Part shown: piece after piece, positions 11,742 to 22,297 of the stretch
How the letters are laid out: each line of letters starts with the position of its first letter
How positions within the stretch are numbered: the stretch's first letter is position 1
Source of the DNA: Adiantum capillus-veneris
Taxonomy: Eukaryota > Streptophyta > Polypodiopsida > Polypodiales > Pteridaceae
Direction: 5' to 3'
NCBI GenBank assembly: GCA_014529385.2
Contig: CM043944.1
Location: 57,483,268 to 57,547,267, forward strand
DNA length: 64,000 nt
Program-made: the position numbers and the translations under genes
The notes under the pieces: generated by a model
What the model was told of the DNA's origin: nothing
Database searches by the model: none
The model's input: only the letters and a program-made list of their open reading frames with translations

Positions 11742-13879
11742 TGAATCTTAGGTGATGAGTGACCGAGTGCGTATTCAGAGTTTTCTTATTGTTCCAAAAG
11801 ATAATTTTCATTCCATTTACATTTCAGTGAAGCATCTAGAAAGGGGTTTAGTGCTTAGTGGAGTCTAGGGTCGGTGGTCTGGCTAGATCTACTCTTGTGA
11901 GATATAGGGAGTTGTGAGTGAGGTTGCTTTACGCATTTTTTCTCTTCAAATTTCTTTGTATTGATTGAGTACTGATCCATCATCCGTTTTTTATGCTGTT
12001 TGTTTTGTTTGATTCATTTTCTTATGTTCTTTCATTTCTGTACTTAGGAGTAGGATAAGTAAATCACATTCTAGTCAGATTTGGGGCAAAAGATAGAGTC
12101 ATAAACACCAGAAAACCATAACTTTGGCAAAAGGGCCATAAAACTCTGAAATTTAGAAAATCTGACCAAACAGAGCTGAAATTGATTCAAATCACAAAGT
12201 GGTAGCACCAAACACTGGGAAATACTTGTTAGAGAGAGCATGTAAAATTTCAGTAAATTTGGCTCTGGTACTACGATCGCGATTGGTGTACCTCAGTGTC
12301 AGAATTGTACAAGATTTGACATGTACCTTTCTGATAAGATTCCAAAAAAGTTTGTCTAAAGCAACCACACCCAAAAACATCAAAAATCAAGGAAATCCAG
12401 CCACTTGGGTGAAACTAGCCTGACAGACCCAGAAACTCTAAAATCTTGACTTTTGGTGATCCAAATGCAAAAAGACTTGGGGGATAGCCTTAAAACATCA
12501 CAAGCATGCCAAATTTGGTCTAATTTGGGCACAGAACTACGATCGCGATCGATGTACCTAAGTGCCACATTTTGACCAGATTTTATCTGTGGGATCTTCA
12601 GGTTTATACAAACATACAAGTCTAAAGGACCTAGGGTCAAAAACCACAAAAACCTGTTCAAAACCACTGAATACAGATCCAAGTCAAAAATTGCTAAACT
12701 GGCATAGAAATTGACTTTCAGTAGACCAAAACACATCAAAACTGGGAAGAAACCATGCAGAGGGATAGCCCGTGCATAGGACAAGCCTAGGTATCTCTCA
12801 AATCCCAAATCAAACATCAAAATCAATCAAACTTGATAAAATTGAAAAATCAGGCACTTTAGACCAAGAAACTGTAAAATCTTGACTTTTTTGAGTCCAA
12901 ATACAAAAGTGTCTGACAGGTAGTCTTAAAATAGCCTAGTGAACAAGCTGGTGAAGTTTCATCCAATTTGGGCTCCAAACTACGATCGCGATCGGTATAC
13001 CTCTGTGTGCTAGATTTTGACCAGACTTTACCGACACATACACCTAGGTTATATAAGATACCAGGAGTTGTCAAAATTAAATAAAAACCACCAAAATAGC
13101 TAAAAACAGTAGACAGACAGAAAACCACTGCAGTAGACCAAGATCAGGTAAAAACTTGACTTTTTCTTGTCCAAATTCAAAAAGATTTGGGGAGTAGACT
13201 GTAAACATCATTGTCTACCATATCCACAAGTTTCACTTGAAAAGGAGCTGGTACTACGATCGCGATTGGTGTACCATAGTGAAATTTTGAGTTGAGACTT
13301 GGTGAGTAGGTAGCTGATAACTAGATAAACAACTTTCTCAAAAGAACCAGGGTCAAAAAATCAAAAGACAGATGTCAAATGGGGCAAACACTGATCACTG
13401 ATCCTTCGGACCAAAATTTTGAGAAAATTCAAGTTTTTGTGATCCAAATGCAAAGTGGGTTTGGGAATAGACTAATCATACCCATGTCTATCAACTCCTA
13501 AAATTTCATGCAAAAAGGAGCTGGAACTATGATCGCGATCGGTGTACCCTAGTGACATTTTGGATTGAAAATTTATGAGTAGGTAGCTGACAGTTAGTAC
13601 AACATATTTTCCAAAAGGAGCAAGGTCAAAAAAGCAAAAGAAAGTGGTCAAAAGTCCCAGTTACACAATCAGGCCAATAACCGCAAAACCACCTAGGATT
13701 TGGGTTTTCATTGGTCAAAAAATCTCCAAATTCAAAAATACAAAGACACTCGGTATCAAGACATCAAGGGCTAGCTACTGTGCAAAAATCTTCCAAATCT
13801 GTGACATGGGGTCAACGATCGCGATCGGTGTACCTCTACATAGTGAGGGTATTTGACTTCATAAGTTTGTAGACATACA
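11742..13879 (+). other. Long leader of B with about 275-bp diverged repeats
   Basis: Non-coding stretch made of diverged repeats about 266-286 bp apart (one gap of 443). Each carries the conserved core C-GATCGCGAT(C/T)-GGTGTACC. Palindromes are at 12275, 12541, 12984, 13258, 13531 and 13817. Around each core the sequence is loosely similar (AAATTTGG before, GACCAGA or TTGAGTTG after, then 'CTTGACTTTT...CCAAAT'). Small ORFs are present but not conserved among repeats. Element F interrupts the leader at 13880. Confidence 0.75.
12275..13826 (+). repeat. Six-copy palindromic motif array GATCGCGAT(C/T)GGTGTACC
   Basis: Six copies in this interval, with further single copies in each LTR (11376-11385 and 32209-32218, followed by ATTGTACC or ATTATACC). 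The core is self-complementary. It is much better conserved than the roughly 270 bp between copies. Confidence 0.85.
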
Positions 13880-13971
13880 AATTCTCGTGATTCATGCAAG
13901 CTACTTGATTATGCTAAAGGTTGAGCCTACACAAAACATACACAAGCCTGTCCTCAGTGGGGGCACCAATT
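13880..13971 (-). repeat. Extra F leader fragment outside the 3' LTR
   Basis: About 92 bp identical or nearly so to 22735-22826, the leader next to F's 5' LTR, including the primer-site region. Here it lies on the outer side of F's 3' LTR, where B sequence would be expected. Confidence 0.85.
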
Positions 13972-14232
13972 TGAGGCGGTCCGGGGCGGGCAACAAGAAG
14001 AGTGGCCTTTAGACACCCTTCAAGGCTCCCGTGCTGCTCAATGGGGCTGGGGCACAACACAACACAAACCAAAACAACAAACCCACCGCCAAATCCCAAC
14101 TACACAAGGGGCACCACCTAGTTTAAGAGCGAACTAGGACGCAAAAGAGGAGAATCGTTAGAGCAACCCACAAACAAGCAAGGAATTACACTAACCCTAA
14201 CACCAATGGAATACTCTCACACACTAAAACAC

Positions 14233-14315
<83 letters not shown>

Positions 14316-14849
14316 ACTATACACATGTCTTGAGGTGAGGTGTCTTTTATGGTTAGGTCAATGCTATTTTGTGTTAGTATGTTAGTCGTTAGTAATCACT
14401 AGAAAGTTAATGATATATTTACAATGGGTAGAATGGGGTGGATGGTTGAAGTAAGATGGTTGAATGAAGAGAGCAAATCCTTGTGATGGTGAAGCTTGAA
14501 GAAGTTTTGGACTTACTTGTGTAGGTTCTCAAAATGACTATCGATCTTCTTCTTCGTCTTCTCTTCTTTACGCCACCGCCGCCAAGGTTGATTATCGTGA
14601 TGAAAATGCTAATTCCGTTGATGAGATCTTTTGATTTGCAGAGGTTAAGCATGGTACACATGCTAAATTTATGTATATATATAAGGAGTAAGATGGAATT
14701 GTACTTTGGAGATAATAGAGAGAGGCATAGAGATGGTGTATGTACATGGAGAGCTCATATGAGAGCTATGGGAGTAAGTGGGGAGGTTAATGGTGAAGAA
14801 GGTGAGAGAAAACATTGAAGGTGCAGGTTTGAGTGAGGGATTGAGAGGA

Positions 14850-14892
<43 letters not shown>

Positions 14893-15948
14893 AGTGTGGA
14901 AAGAGGTGAGAGAAGACTATGGGCTACTTGTGAGAAAAGTGGGCAAACTGGGGTCCACTCAAAAAATCATATCTCACCGTTGGTAGCTCCAAAAATCATG
15001 GAAAAATTTGAGGTGATTATTCAAAGCGTGGGCTACATTTTCGCTTTTGACCACTGCTCCAAATTCGGAGTGGAGATGGATATTAAAAATCCCACCAAAA
15101 GACCTGTTTTTTCTTCACAAAAAGTCTTCAGTGGCCCCCTCCTTTGTTGAATTTGTACAATGCATCCAAGAGTGAGCCCCTCCTTTGTCATATCATAATA
15201 CAAAGCATCCAAGTTGCCCTTGACACATGCATGGAGGAGGATTATTGGTGAATAAAGAAATATATACATGGTGGGACTAGTGTATGGACTATTCATGGAC
15301 TTTAGCTCAATGAGCACATGGTGTTAGAATAATGAGTAAAAATAATAATAAAAATATGGAGGATTTATGGATATGGAAAGATATTGGAATCATATGATAT
15401 TGTCCCTCTTTGAATTATTTTGGGTGAAAGAGGAAAAGGTATGCAAGTAAATAATATAATAAACGTAACCAATGAGTAGAAATTAATTTTTTGTTTTCAC
15501 GAGGGTGAGGGTGAAAATGTGGGAGTGATTTGTATAAAGGAAAAATATGAGGTTAGAGTATGTACATATTGGCAAAAAATATAATTATGGTGTAAGAGGA
15601 TGAAAGAAGGTGTACATAGGTTTAATAAAACACACACCTAAGTAGAAATATTTAAATAAAATACCAAAATAATTATAAAAAATCCCTATATTTAGGCCAT
15701 ATATACAATGAAATATTTACACACAAAGAGGCCATAATATAATTTTATTTTTTATTTTTTTTATTTTTTTGGCTCAACTAGCCCAGTGACTAGCTAGCTG
15801 AGGGTTTTTAAGAAGATATGGGAAAAGCCCCTAACTCACACACGCCTATGTACAGTGAAATGGTAGGGATAGCCATAGCGTTTGGGTGAATTTGGTAGTG
15901 TGGAGTAACTTACTATGGCAATTATGAAAAGCCGAAAAACGGCTATCA
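13972..15948 (-). repeat. 3' LTR of F (1977 bp)
   Basis: Contains (GA)n at about 14236-14313 and (GT)n at about 14852-14888. The segment from about 14199 to 14670 is missing from the 5' LTR. Confidence 0.92.
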
Positions 15949-15966
15949 TTAGCCCTCCCCCTGGAT
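15949..15966 (-). promoter_or_regulatory. Polypurine tract of F
   Basis: The minus strand reads CATCCAGGGGGAGGGCTAA immediately before the LTR end TGATAGCC. Confidence 0.88.
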
Positions 15967-15976
15967 GATGGTATAT

Positions 15977-18900
15977 TCATGTACCATCATAGAGCATCTT
16001 TTCCAAAGAGAGTGCTTCAGAGTCCTTGACGAGATCTTCATTGTTTAGCCCCTCAGAATTTTGGCTGGAGTTACACTCATGCTTCATGTAACAATACTTA
16101 CATAAGACAGCGGCCTTTGGACAGATCTTTGGTAGATCCTTTGGTAGAAGGCGACTCAAATAGGGCTTCAAGCGATACCCGTTTACTTTCCTGGAGTGCT
16201 CTTTACCATTCAAGTCCATAAGCTGATAGTAACTTGAATTGAAAGCCTTCTTGACTATGTATGGCCCTTGCCATCTTGTTTCAAACTTGGCATCAAAACG
16301 ATTGTCAAGTCGATTGTCATACCTTAGCACAAGCTCTCCTTCCTTGATGCCTTTGTCCTTTAGTTTCTTGTCGTGCGTTTCTTTCGCTTGTGTGGCTTTC
16401 CTCTTGTAGCACTCATATGCTGCTTCTCTTTTCCACTCAAGCTCCACTAACGTAAGAAGTCGATCCATCCATACCTCTTGATCATCTTGTGCTCCTTTGC
16501 CATGAAGTCGCATTGTTGGAATGTTGAGCTCGATAGGCTGCAAAGCCTCTTGACCATAGACCAAGTGAAATGGTGTGAACTCCGTGGCTTCCCTATATGT
16601 GGTTCGATATGCCCACAAGGCACCATCCAAGAAGTCATCCCATAATTTTGTCTTGTTTTGCACCATCTTTCTAATGATTCCTGCAATGACACCATTAGCC
16701 TTCTCCACCAAACCATTTGACTGTGGGTAGTATGGTGTGCTATGACGATGTAGAATGTGAAGCTCTTCACAAACTTCTGTGAGCAAACCTTTTCTAAACC
16801 CTGGACCATTATCAGAAACAATCTCCAAAGGTGTGCCAAATCTACAACAAATGTGAGTGTAGACGAATTTGCTCACTGTCTTCTCATTTACCTTTGCCAC
16901 ACTTTGTGCTTCCACCCACCTAGTCATATAGTCTACAGCCACTAGAATGTAGAGTTTACCATTTTTTGTCCTAGGCAGAGGACCCATAGCATCAATGCCC
17001 CACTTTTCAAAGGGTCCATTTGCAAGCACTATTTGCCTCGGGCCATGCACCAACCTTCTATTTCCATTTATCTGACAAGTGTGACAGCTTTTACACCAAT
17101 GTTGAACATCCACATGCAAACTTGGCCAAACATACCCCGAAAACAAAATCTTCTTCACAGTTAATTCTTGGGCAAAATGACCACCACATGCCTCTTCATG
17201 CAAACCTTTTAGAATGGCTGGAATTTCCTTGATAGTTGGTACTCGTCTGCACACTTGATCCTTCCCTCTTTGATAGAGGGAGCCTTCTAGGAAGAGATAT
17301 ACGCTTGCCTTCTTCATGAGTCTCCTCTTCTGAGCTTTTGTGAAGTCTGGTGGAAACTCACCCTCCAAAATGTAACCAATGATGGGAGCCAATGACTCCA
17401 ATCCCTGGTACCTCGGTTGCTTCACAGCAGCCGCCACCATGATGACCTGCACTTCTTTCTTTACACATGCAACGGCTTGTTGTGCAAGTAAATCAGCATC
17501 TTCATTCTGTTTCCTAGGAATATGATATAGTTGCACTTCTTCAAATTGATTAAACAATCTACGAATGGCATGAACTTTTGTCCGTAAGCTCTCATTCTTG
17601 CATGCCCAAGTGCCTAAAATCTGTTTAACAATGAGAAGTGCATCTCCCTTTACCATGAGGCGTTGTATCCCTTGGCCAATGCACATCTTCAAACCTTGAA
17701 GTAGAGTGTCATATTCTGCTTCATTGTTGCTAGCTGAACTTGGTAGATTGAACTTCTCTTTCATGACCACCTCTCCACTTGGGTTGAGCAACACTAGCCC
17801 TCCCCCTGCTTTTCCTGTGGCTCGACGAAAAGCTCCATCAAAGAACAAAGTAAAAGCATTAGGAATACTTTTTGGTGGTGGCAATGGTAGGGTCTTTACT
17901 TCAGGCACCTTAATCTCCTTTTCGTGCACCCTATAAGTGAGAATCCCTGCCAATTGTGCACGCACACTATCTTCTACCTTGAAAGAGTATTGAAACTCTT
18001 GCAACTCCATAATCCACTTTGAGATCCTAGTACTAAGATTCATTTGAGATGACACCCAAGGGAACAAATTTTCTGCAGTGAGAATTACAAAAGGTTTTGG
18101 TAGCAGGTAGGATCTAAACTTTCTCACCGCAAACATGAGAGAAAGCATCATGAGTTCTGCTTCTGTGTAGTCTCTCTCCAAAGCATTCATGACCCTACTA
18201 GCAAAGTAGATGGGTCGCATCCTTGTACTGTGGGGATCTTGTTGTAGCAACACAACACCAATTGTTTCTTTTCCAGCATTAGAGCTAACAAAGAATGTGT
18301 ACTCCCAACAAGGAGGCATGAGTGTTGGTAGCTCTGACAAAATGACTTTAATTTTACAAAAGTACTCTTCAAGCTCATCAGACCATGCAAATTCTACTTG
18401 TTGTGTCAACTTTTGCAAAGGGTGAAGTAACTCCGAGGCTAAGTGAATGAAGCATGACATATACTTCACCTTTTGAATGAATGAGATGACCTCCTTAAGA
18501 CTCTTGGGTGATGGTAGCTCAATAAGAGCCTTTGCCTTCGAAGGATCCACTTCAATGCCTTTGTAAGAAACTTTATGACCAAGCAAGATTACTTCATCCT
18601 CACCTATATGGCACTTGTCGGGGTTGAGTTGACCTCCCATGTCGTAGAGCTTCTTTAAACCTTCTTCTACCCTTTGTAGATGCAATGATTTTGAGCTATA
18701 AATACAGAAATCATCAATGAACACCCTAATTGACCTTCCAAAGAATGCTTGAAACACCATATTCATGAAACGTTGGAATGTTGCAGGAGCATTTGTCAGA
18801 CCAAATGGCATGACTCTAAAAGCATAACAACCCCAAGGAGTGATAAAGGTTGTTTTCAATTGATCCTCCAGTGCAATCCCTATTTGAAAGTAACCTGAGT

Positions 18901-21256
18901 AACCATCGCACACAGTGTACTTCTCATGACCAGCTACCTCATTTAGTATCTCATCTTGAAATGGGAGGGGAAAGTGATCTCTTTTTGTTGCCTCATTGAG
19001 TGGACGGTAATCCACACACACCCTCCACTTTCCGTTTTTCTTAGGAGTGACAACAACGGGAGAGACCCACTCTGAATTCTCCACTGGATAAATGAAACCT
19101 GCTGCTAGAAGCTTTCTTACCTCCTTGAGTAGAGCCTGCTCCTTAATGACTCCTAGCCTTCGTAGCTTTTGAGCCTTAGGTGTGGCCTCTGGCTTCAACT
19201 CAATCTTGTGTTGAACAACATCTACTCCACGCACATCGGTGTAGTCTTTAGCAAAAAGCCTCAGAAATTTCCTTAGCACACATTTGAACTCCTCTCTTTC
19301 ATCCTTTGTTAGTGTTGTAGACAACATACCTTCTAACATTCCTTCATCTTCCACCTTTTGATTCTCTTGGGAACCTACCTCTTCCAAACCTCGAGAAGAG
19401 GTCTCCTGGTTGTTTGGCTTAAACCTTACCCCCATGACTTCGATGGAAGACTGCTCTTCAGTAATGCTGCCGCTACTTTCTTCTTCTGAAGTGCTATCGG
19501 TCCAACCTTCTTCCGTCTCACTTTGAGATGATTCTTCATGGAGCTCCTCTTGGCGTTGCTCCTTCATGTCAAAGACAACATTCTTGTGATTGTCATTCCT
19601 GCAAATTAGCTTTCCACTCTCCCAATCCTGCAAAGCTCGCATTTTCATTGGCCATGGTCTTCCTAGGATAAATGGGTAACCATTTCCCTTGGTAGACATG
19701 ACATAGAAATCCACTGCCTTCTTAATGCCAAAGGCCTCCACAAAAACATTTTTACAAATGCCTACGCACCTAGCCTTGCTATTGTTTGCCATCTTGACCC
19801 TAATTTCAGGTGTCTCATGGATGTGCATGCCTAGTTTTTGCATGAGTCCCTCTGTCATGATGCAAATTTGTGCACCCCCATCCACTAGACCTTTCCTAAC
19901 CAATCTCCCTTTGATGTAACAGTCTAGCACCGGTGTAATGTCCTCATTCATTTCAGCTTGTGCAATTTTTACAACAGACACACTCTCTTTTACCTTTCTC
20001 CTAGTGCTAACTGCCCTTGTTAAATCCCTCCTAACTTGTGGACATAATGCAAGAAATTGAGGCCATGAAATATCAGGACCCTTACCTCTCATGTCTTCCA
20101 ACAAGTTGTACGGAGCCATACCATGTCCAAGAGGGAAGTCTTGGAGGTTGATACGACGTCGAGTCCTCTTGGTTTCCTTGGTTCCCTTTGCCTTCTTGCC
20201 TTGTCCATGGTCACTCTGTGATGTGACTCCTTCTTTCTCTTTACCTTTTCCTCGGCCACGCTTAATTCCATTGGCTTCCATGTCAACCTCATTTGAATTT
20301 GTCACCTCTACCACATGCACATTTGGATCTAGCAAAGGTGGAACTCCTTCTACCCCGTGTGGAGGTGGTCTTGGTCCATTTGGCCTTTGTAGAAGCCTTG
20401 GTTGTTGACCAGTTCCTTCACCTGCATTCATCACTGGGTAATTCAAGTTAGGCCTCCCTGGCTCCCCACGGGGCCAAGGACAATTATACATCCCATGTCC
20501 AGACTCTCCGCAATTCCAACATTGCAAGACTCTCCTAGGTCGTGGATCTCGCTCTTCAGACTTCTTTGCTTGTCCCTTTGGACCTACAGCTTGTGCAAGG
20601 TGAATTGACAGGCTGCTTAAAGATTCGTTTAACTTCTCAATTACTTCCGCCGTTACCTCAGGAAGCTCCCTCGATGTTGATGCTTGTGACTTACCTTTGG
20701 GTCTAAGACCTTCTATTGGAACCTCTCCCCTTAAGCACTTGAGTTTCCTATACTTCTCAGCAGCCCTAGTTTCAGCTGCATCAAAAGTAGCAGGTGCACC
20801 CGCCTCAACTTTTACCTTAAGGTCAGGAAAGAGTCCGGCTATGAACCTCTCCTTCTTTAAAAATTCTGCACCATCACCAGGGTTAGTAACATTTCGTATC
20901 CATAGAGCCCAAAGACGTAGAAACTCTTGCTTGTACAAGTAGTAGTCATCTAAGTCTTTTTGCTTATGAGAAACAATGTCTTGCCATAGTTTTTGAGTGT
21001 TTTGGGGATCAAAGAAGTATCTCTTAAAACGATTCAAAACTTCTGTGTAATTCCCCTTAACTTCCTCAGGCAAAGAGTCAAACCAAGTACTAGCATCTTT
21101 CCTAAGGACCACCTCAAACATTTCTACACGTTCTTGATCGGTTACTATCCTCTTGATACGGCAAGACATCTTGAAATTTGCTAAAAATAATTCTGCATCC
21201 TCTCCAGGCTCTCCAAAGAAAAGAGGATATCCAGACATTTGGCGTTGGCTCTCCAT
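15977..21256 (-). CDS. Gag-pol polyprotein of element F (1759 aa, dual RNase H)
   Basis: One unbroken frame. Gag occupies about residues 1-230, with a zinc knuckle CWNCGESGHGMYNC near 245-260. The protease is near 430-540; its active site reads LVDGGAQ, not D-[ST]-G, and it ends FILGRPW. RT is about 700-880, with WVSPVVVTPKKNGKWRVCVD and the catalytic FIDDFCIYS. The first RNase H (about 985-1090) reads VSSNAGKETIG where a catalytic Asp is expected, so it looks inactive. A second, archaeal-type RNase H follows, with LFFDGAF, NNEAEY and a late D (EDAD). Integrase has an H-H-C-C finger (HFAQ...CKSCHTC), KWGID, SDNGPGF and SNGLVEKANG, then a GPY-type tail. This architecture is known from Tat-lineage elements. 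The stop lies 11 bp before the polypurine tract. Confidence 0.95.
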   Translation of the reverse strand: MESQRQMSGYPLFFGEPGEDAELFLANFKMSCRIKRIVTDQERVEMFEVVLRKDASTWFDSLPEEVKGNYTEVLNRFKRYFFDPQNTQKLWQDIVSHKQKDLDDYYLYKQEFLRLWALWIRNVTNPGDGAEFLKKERFIAGLFPDLKVKVEAGAPATFDAAETRAAEKYRKLKCLRGEVPIEGLRPKGKSQASTSRELPEVTAEVIEKLNESLSSLSIHLAQAVGPKGQAKKSEERDPRPRRVLQCWNCGESGHGMYNCPWPRGEPGRPNLNYPVMNAGEGTGQQPRLLQRPNGPRPPPHGVEGVPPLLDPNVHVVEVTNSNEVDMEANGIKRGRGKGKEKEGVTSQSDHGQGKKAKGTKETKRTRRRINLQDFPLGHGMAPYNLLEDMRGKGPDISWPQFLALCPQVRRDLTRAVSTRRKVKESVSVVKIAQAEMNEDITPVLDCYIKGRLVRKGLVDGGAQICIMTEGLMQKLGMHIHETPEIRVKMANNSKARCVGICKNVFVEAFGIKKAVDFYVMSTKGNGYPFILGRPWPMKMRALQDWESGKLICRNDNHKNVVFDMKEQRQEELHEESSQSETEEGWTDSTSEEESSGSITEEQSSIEVMGVRFKPNNQETSSRGLEEVGSQENQKVEDEGMLEGMLSTTLTKDEREEFKCVLRKFLRLFAKDYTDVRGVDVVQHKIELKPEATPKAQKLRRLGVIKEQALLKEVRKLLAAGFIYPVENSEWVSPVVVTPKKNGKWRVCVDYRPLNEATKRDHFPLPFQDEILNEVAGHEKYTVCDGYSGYFQIGIALEDQLKTTFITPWGCYAFRVMPFGLTNAPATFQRFMNMVFQAFFGRSIRVFIDDFCIYSSKSLHLQRVEEGLKKLYDMGGQLNPDKCHIGEDEVILLGHKVSYKGIEVDPSKAKALIELPSPKSLKEVISFIQKVKYMSCFIHLASELLHPLQKLTQQVEFAWSDELEEYFCKIKVILSELPTLMPPCWEYTFFVSSNAGKETIGVVLLQQDPHSTRMRPIYFASRVMNALERDYTEAELMMLSLMFAVRKFRSYLLPKPFVILTAENLFPWVSSQMNLSTRISKWIMELQEFQYSFKVEDSVRAQLAGILTYRVHEKEIKVPEVKTLPLPPPKSIPNAFTLFFDGAFRRATGKAGGGLVLLNPSGEVVMKEKFNLPSSASNNEAEYDTLLQGLKMCIGQGIQRLMVKGDALLIVKQILGTWACKNESLRTKVHAIRRLFNQFEEVQLYHIPRKQNEDADLLAQQAVACVKKEVQVIMVAAAVKQPRYQGLESLAPIIGYILEGEFPPDFTKAQKRRLMKKASVYLFLEGSLYQRGKDQVCRRVPTIKEIPAILKGLHEEACGGHFAQELTVKKILFSGYVWPSLHVDVQHWCKSCHTCQINGNRRLVHGPRQIVLANGPFEKWGIDAMGPLPRTKNGKLYILVAVDYMTRWVEAQSVAKVNEKTVSKFVYTHICCRFGTPLEIVSDNGPGFRKGLLTEVCEELHILHRHSTPYYPQSNGLVEKANGVIAGIIRKMVQNKTKLWDDFLDGALWAYRTTYREATEFTPFHLVYGQEALQPIELNIPTMRLHGKGAQDDQEVWMDRLLTLVELEWKREAAYECYKRKATQAKETHDKKLKDKGIKEGELVLRYDNRLDNRFDAKFETRWQGPYIVKKAFNSSYYQLMDLNGKEHSRKVNGYRLKPYLSRLLPKDLPKICPKAAVLCKYCYMKHECNSSQNSEGLNNEDLVKDSEALSLEKMLYDGT

Positions 21257-21305
21257 TATTATGAAAGATTACAAAACGAGTTACAATAAGGGATACAATA
21301 GAGAT

Positions 21306-21764
21306 CTAGAACCACTCGCCTGCAAATGAAGAAGTGAGAAAATACCACTCTAGGTTTTCTTCTTCAGCTATCCAAGCTTCAATAAGGTCTCGATTTGTTT
21401 GATCAAAACAAAAGGGTAGACTATTGATGAGCTCTAAGAAGGGTTGAAATTCTTCAAAGCTAAGGCGATAAACAGAAATCTCTAGAACTTCCTTTTCTGG
21501 ATCCAAAAGAGCAACCACGTCCCAAGTGATAAATTGCACTTGCTCTACAATTCCCAATGCACAAGCGGTTTGTATAAAAACTAGATCTTCATGCTCGTCG
21601 AAGGCCGTGAGAAAGTAGCAATTGACTAGGAGCTCCTTTCCTTCGAGTTCCACACAGTCGGAGTGAGGCAACCTTCTCACAATTTCATAAAGAACATCCT
21701 CATCAAGTCCAATCAAGTTTGCAAGATTTAAAGACTCCACTTGTGCTACAAAATTCCTGGACAA
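21306..21764 (-). CDS. Accessory ORF Y, copy 2 (152 aa, F-box-like start)
   Basis: Lies 50 bp upstream of gag-pol in F, between the 5' LTR and gag. Residues about 18-45 read GLDEDVLYEIVRRLPHSD, resembling the F-box start L-P-x-[ED]-[LV]-[LV]-x-x-I-[VL]-x-R-L-P. Further on, RLSFEEFQPFLELINSLPF is shared almost word for word with the upstream copy (RLTFGEFFPHLHLINSLPF). F-box proteins link targets to SCF ubiquitin ligases, but the match here is short and only suggestive. I know no described retroelement protein like it. The two diverged copies with a matching pattern suggest it really is coding. The start is the first ATG of the frame. Confidence 0.6.
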   Translation of the reverse strand: MSRNFVAQVESLNLANLIGLDEDVLYEIVRRLPHSDCVELEGKELLVNCYFLTAFDEHEDLVFIQTACALGIVEQVQFITWDVVALLDPEKEVLEISVYRLSFEEFQPFLELINSLPFCFDQTNRDLIEAWIAEEENLEWYFLTSSFAGEWF

Positions 21765-21810
21765 AAACTCCTTAGGATTATGGTTAAATCATGCAAAAGC
21801 ATAAAGAGAT

Positions 21811-22271
21811 TTACAATGTCTCTATGAACAAAGTGTCATAGAAAGTAGAGAAGGATGAGAATTTATACAAATTTGCAATCTTCTCTATGCTCTCTTTATT
21901 AAGACAAGCTCTGAATAGCTCCCTATCTCCTTTGTTGAAAGCGAAAGGAAGACTATTAATAAGATGCAAATGAGGGAAAAATTCACCAAATGTGAGTCTA
22001 TGAAGCATGAACTCTGGCCGCTGAATGCGCGGTCTTCCTTAGTGCCCAACAACAAGAGGAAAATGGAATCAACGCGTAGGACCTTCCGTCTTAACTTCAC
22101 CACCCTCTTGTTATGAGGGAGACGCCTTACTACTTGCTCCTGCAACTCAATTGGTAATAGAGCTAGATCTCTAAGGATTGAACTTTCATTGCACACACAT
22201 TCCCAGTTAGAACAAATGATCGTTTTTTTGTTTCTTGTAACAACTTGGACAAAGAAAAAACAAACATACAC
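21811..22271 (-). pseudogene. Accessory ORF Y, copy 1, frameshifted
   Basis: A paralogue of the ORF at 21306-21764. The first part (22271 to about 22020) carries LALLPIELQEQVVRRLPHNK, the better F-box-like match. A frameshift near 22020 moves the rest to another frame, where MLHRLTFGEF, LINSLPFAFNKGDRELF and ESIEKIANLY appear. Compared with copy 2, about 30 residues are missing at the break (the FIQTACALG to EVLEIS segment). It is therefore probably non-functional. The duplication is tandem and in the same orientation. Confidence 0.6.
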
Positions 22272-22297
22272 ACTACTTTGCCGGGCTGCACTTCATT

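Noticed and set aside
12275-13826. GATCGCGATC palindromes as a sign of bacterial contamination (HIP1-like)
   Set aside because: The motif differs from the cyanobacterial GCGATCGC, occurs only within element B, and is flanked by clear plant LTR sequences.
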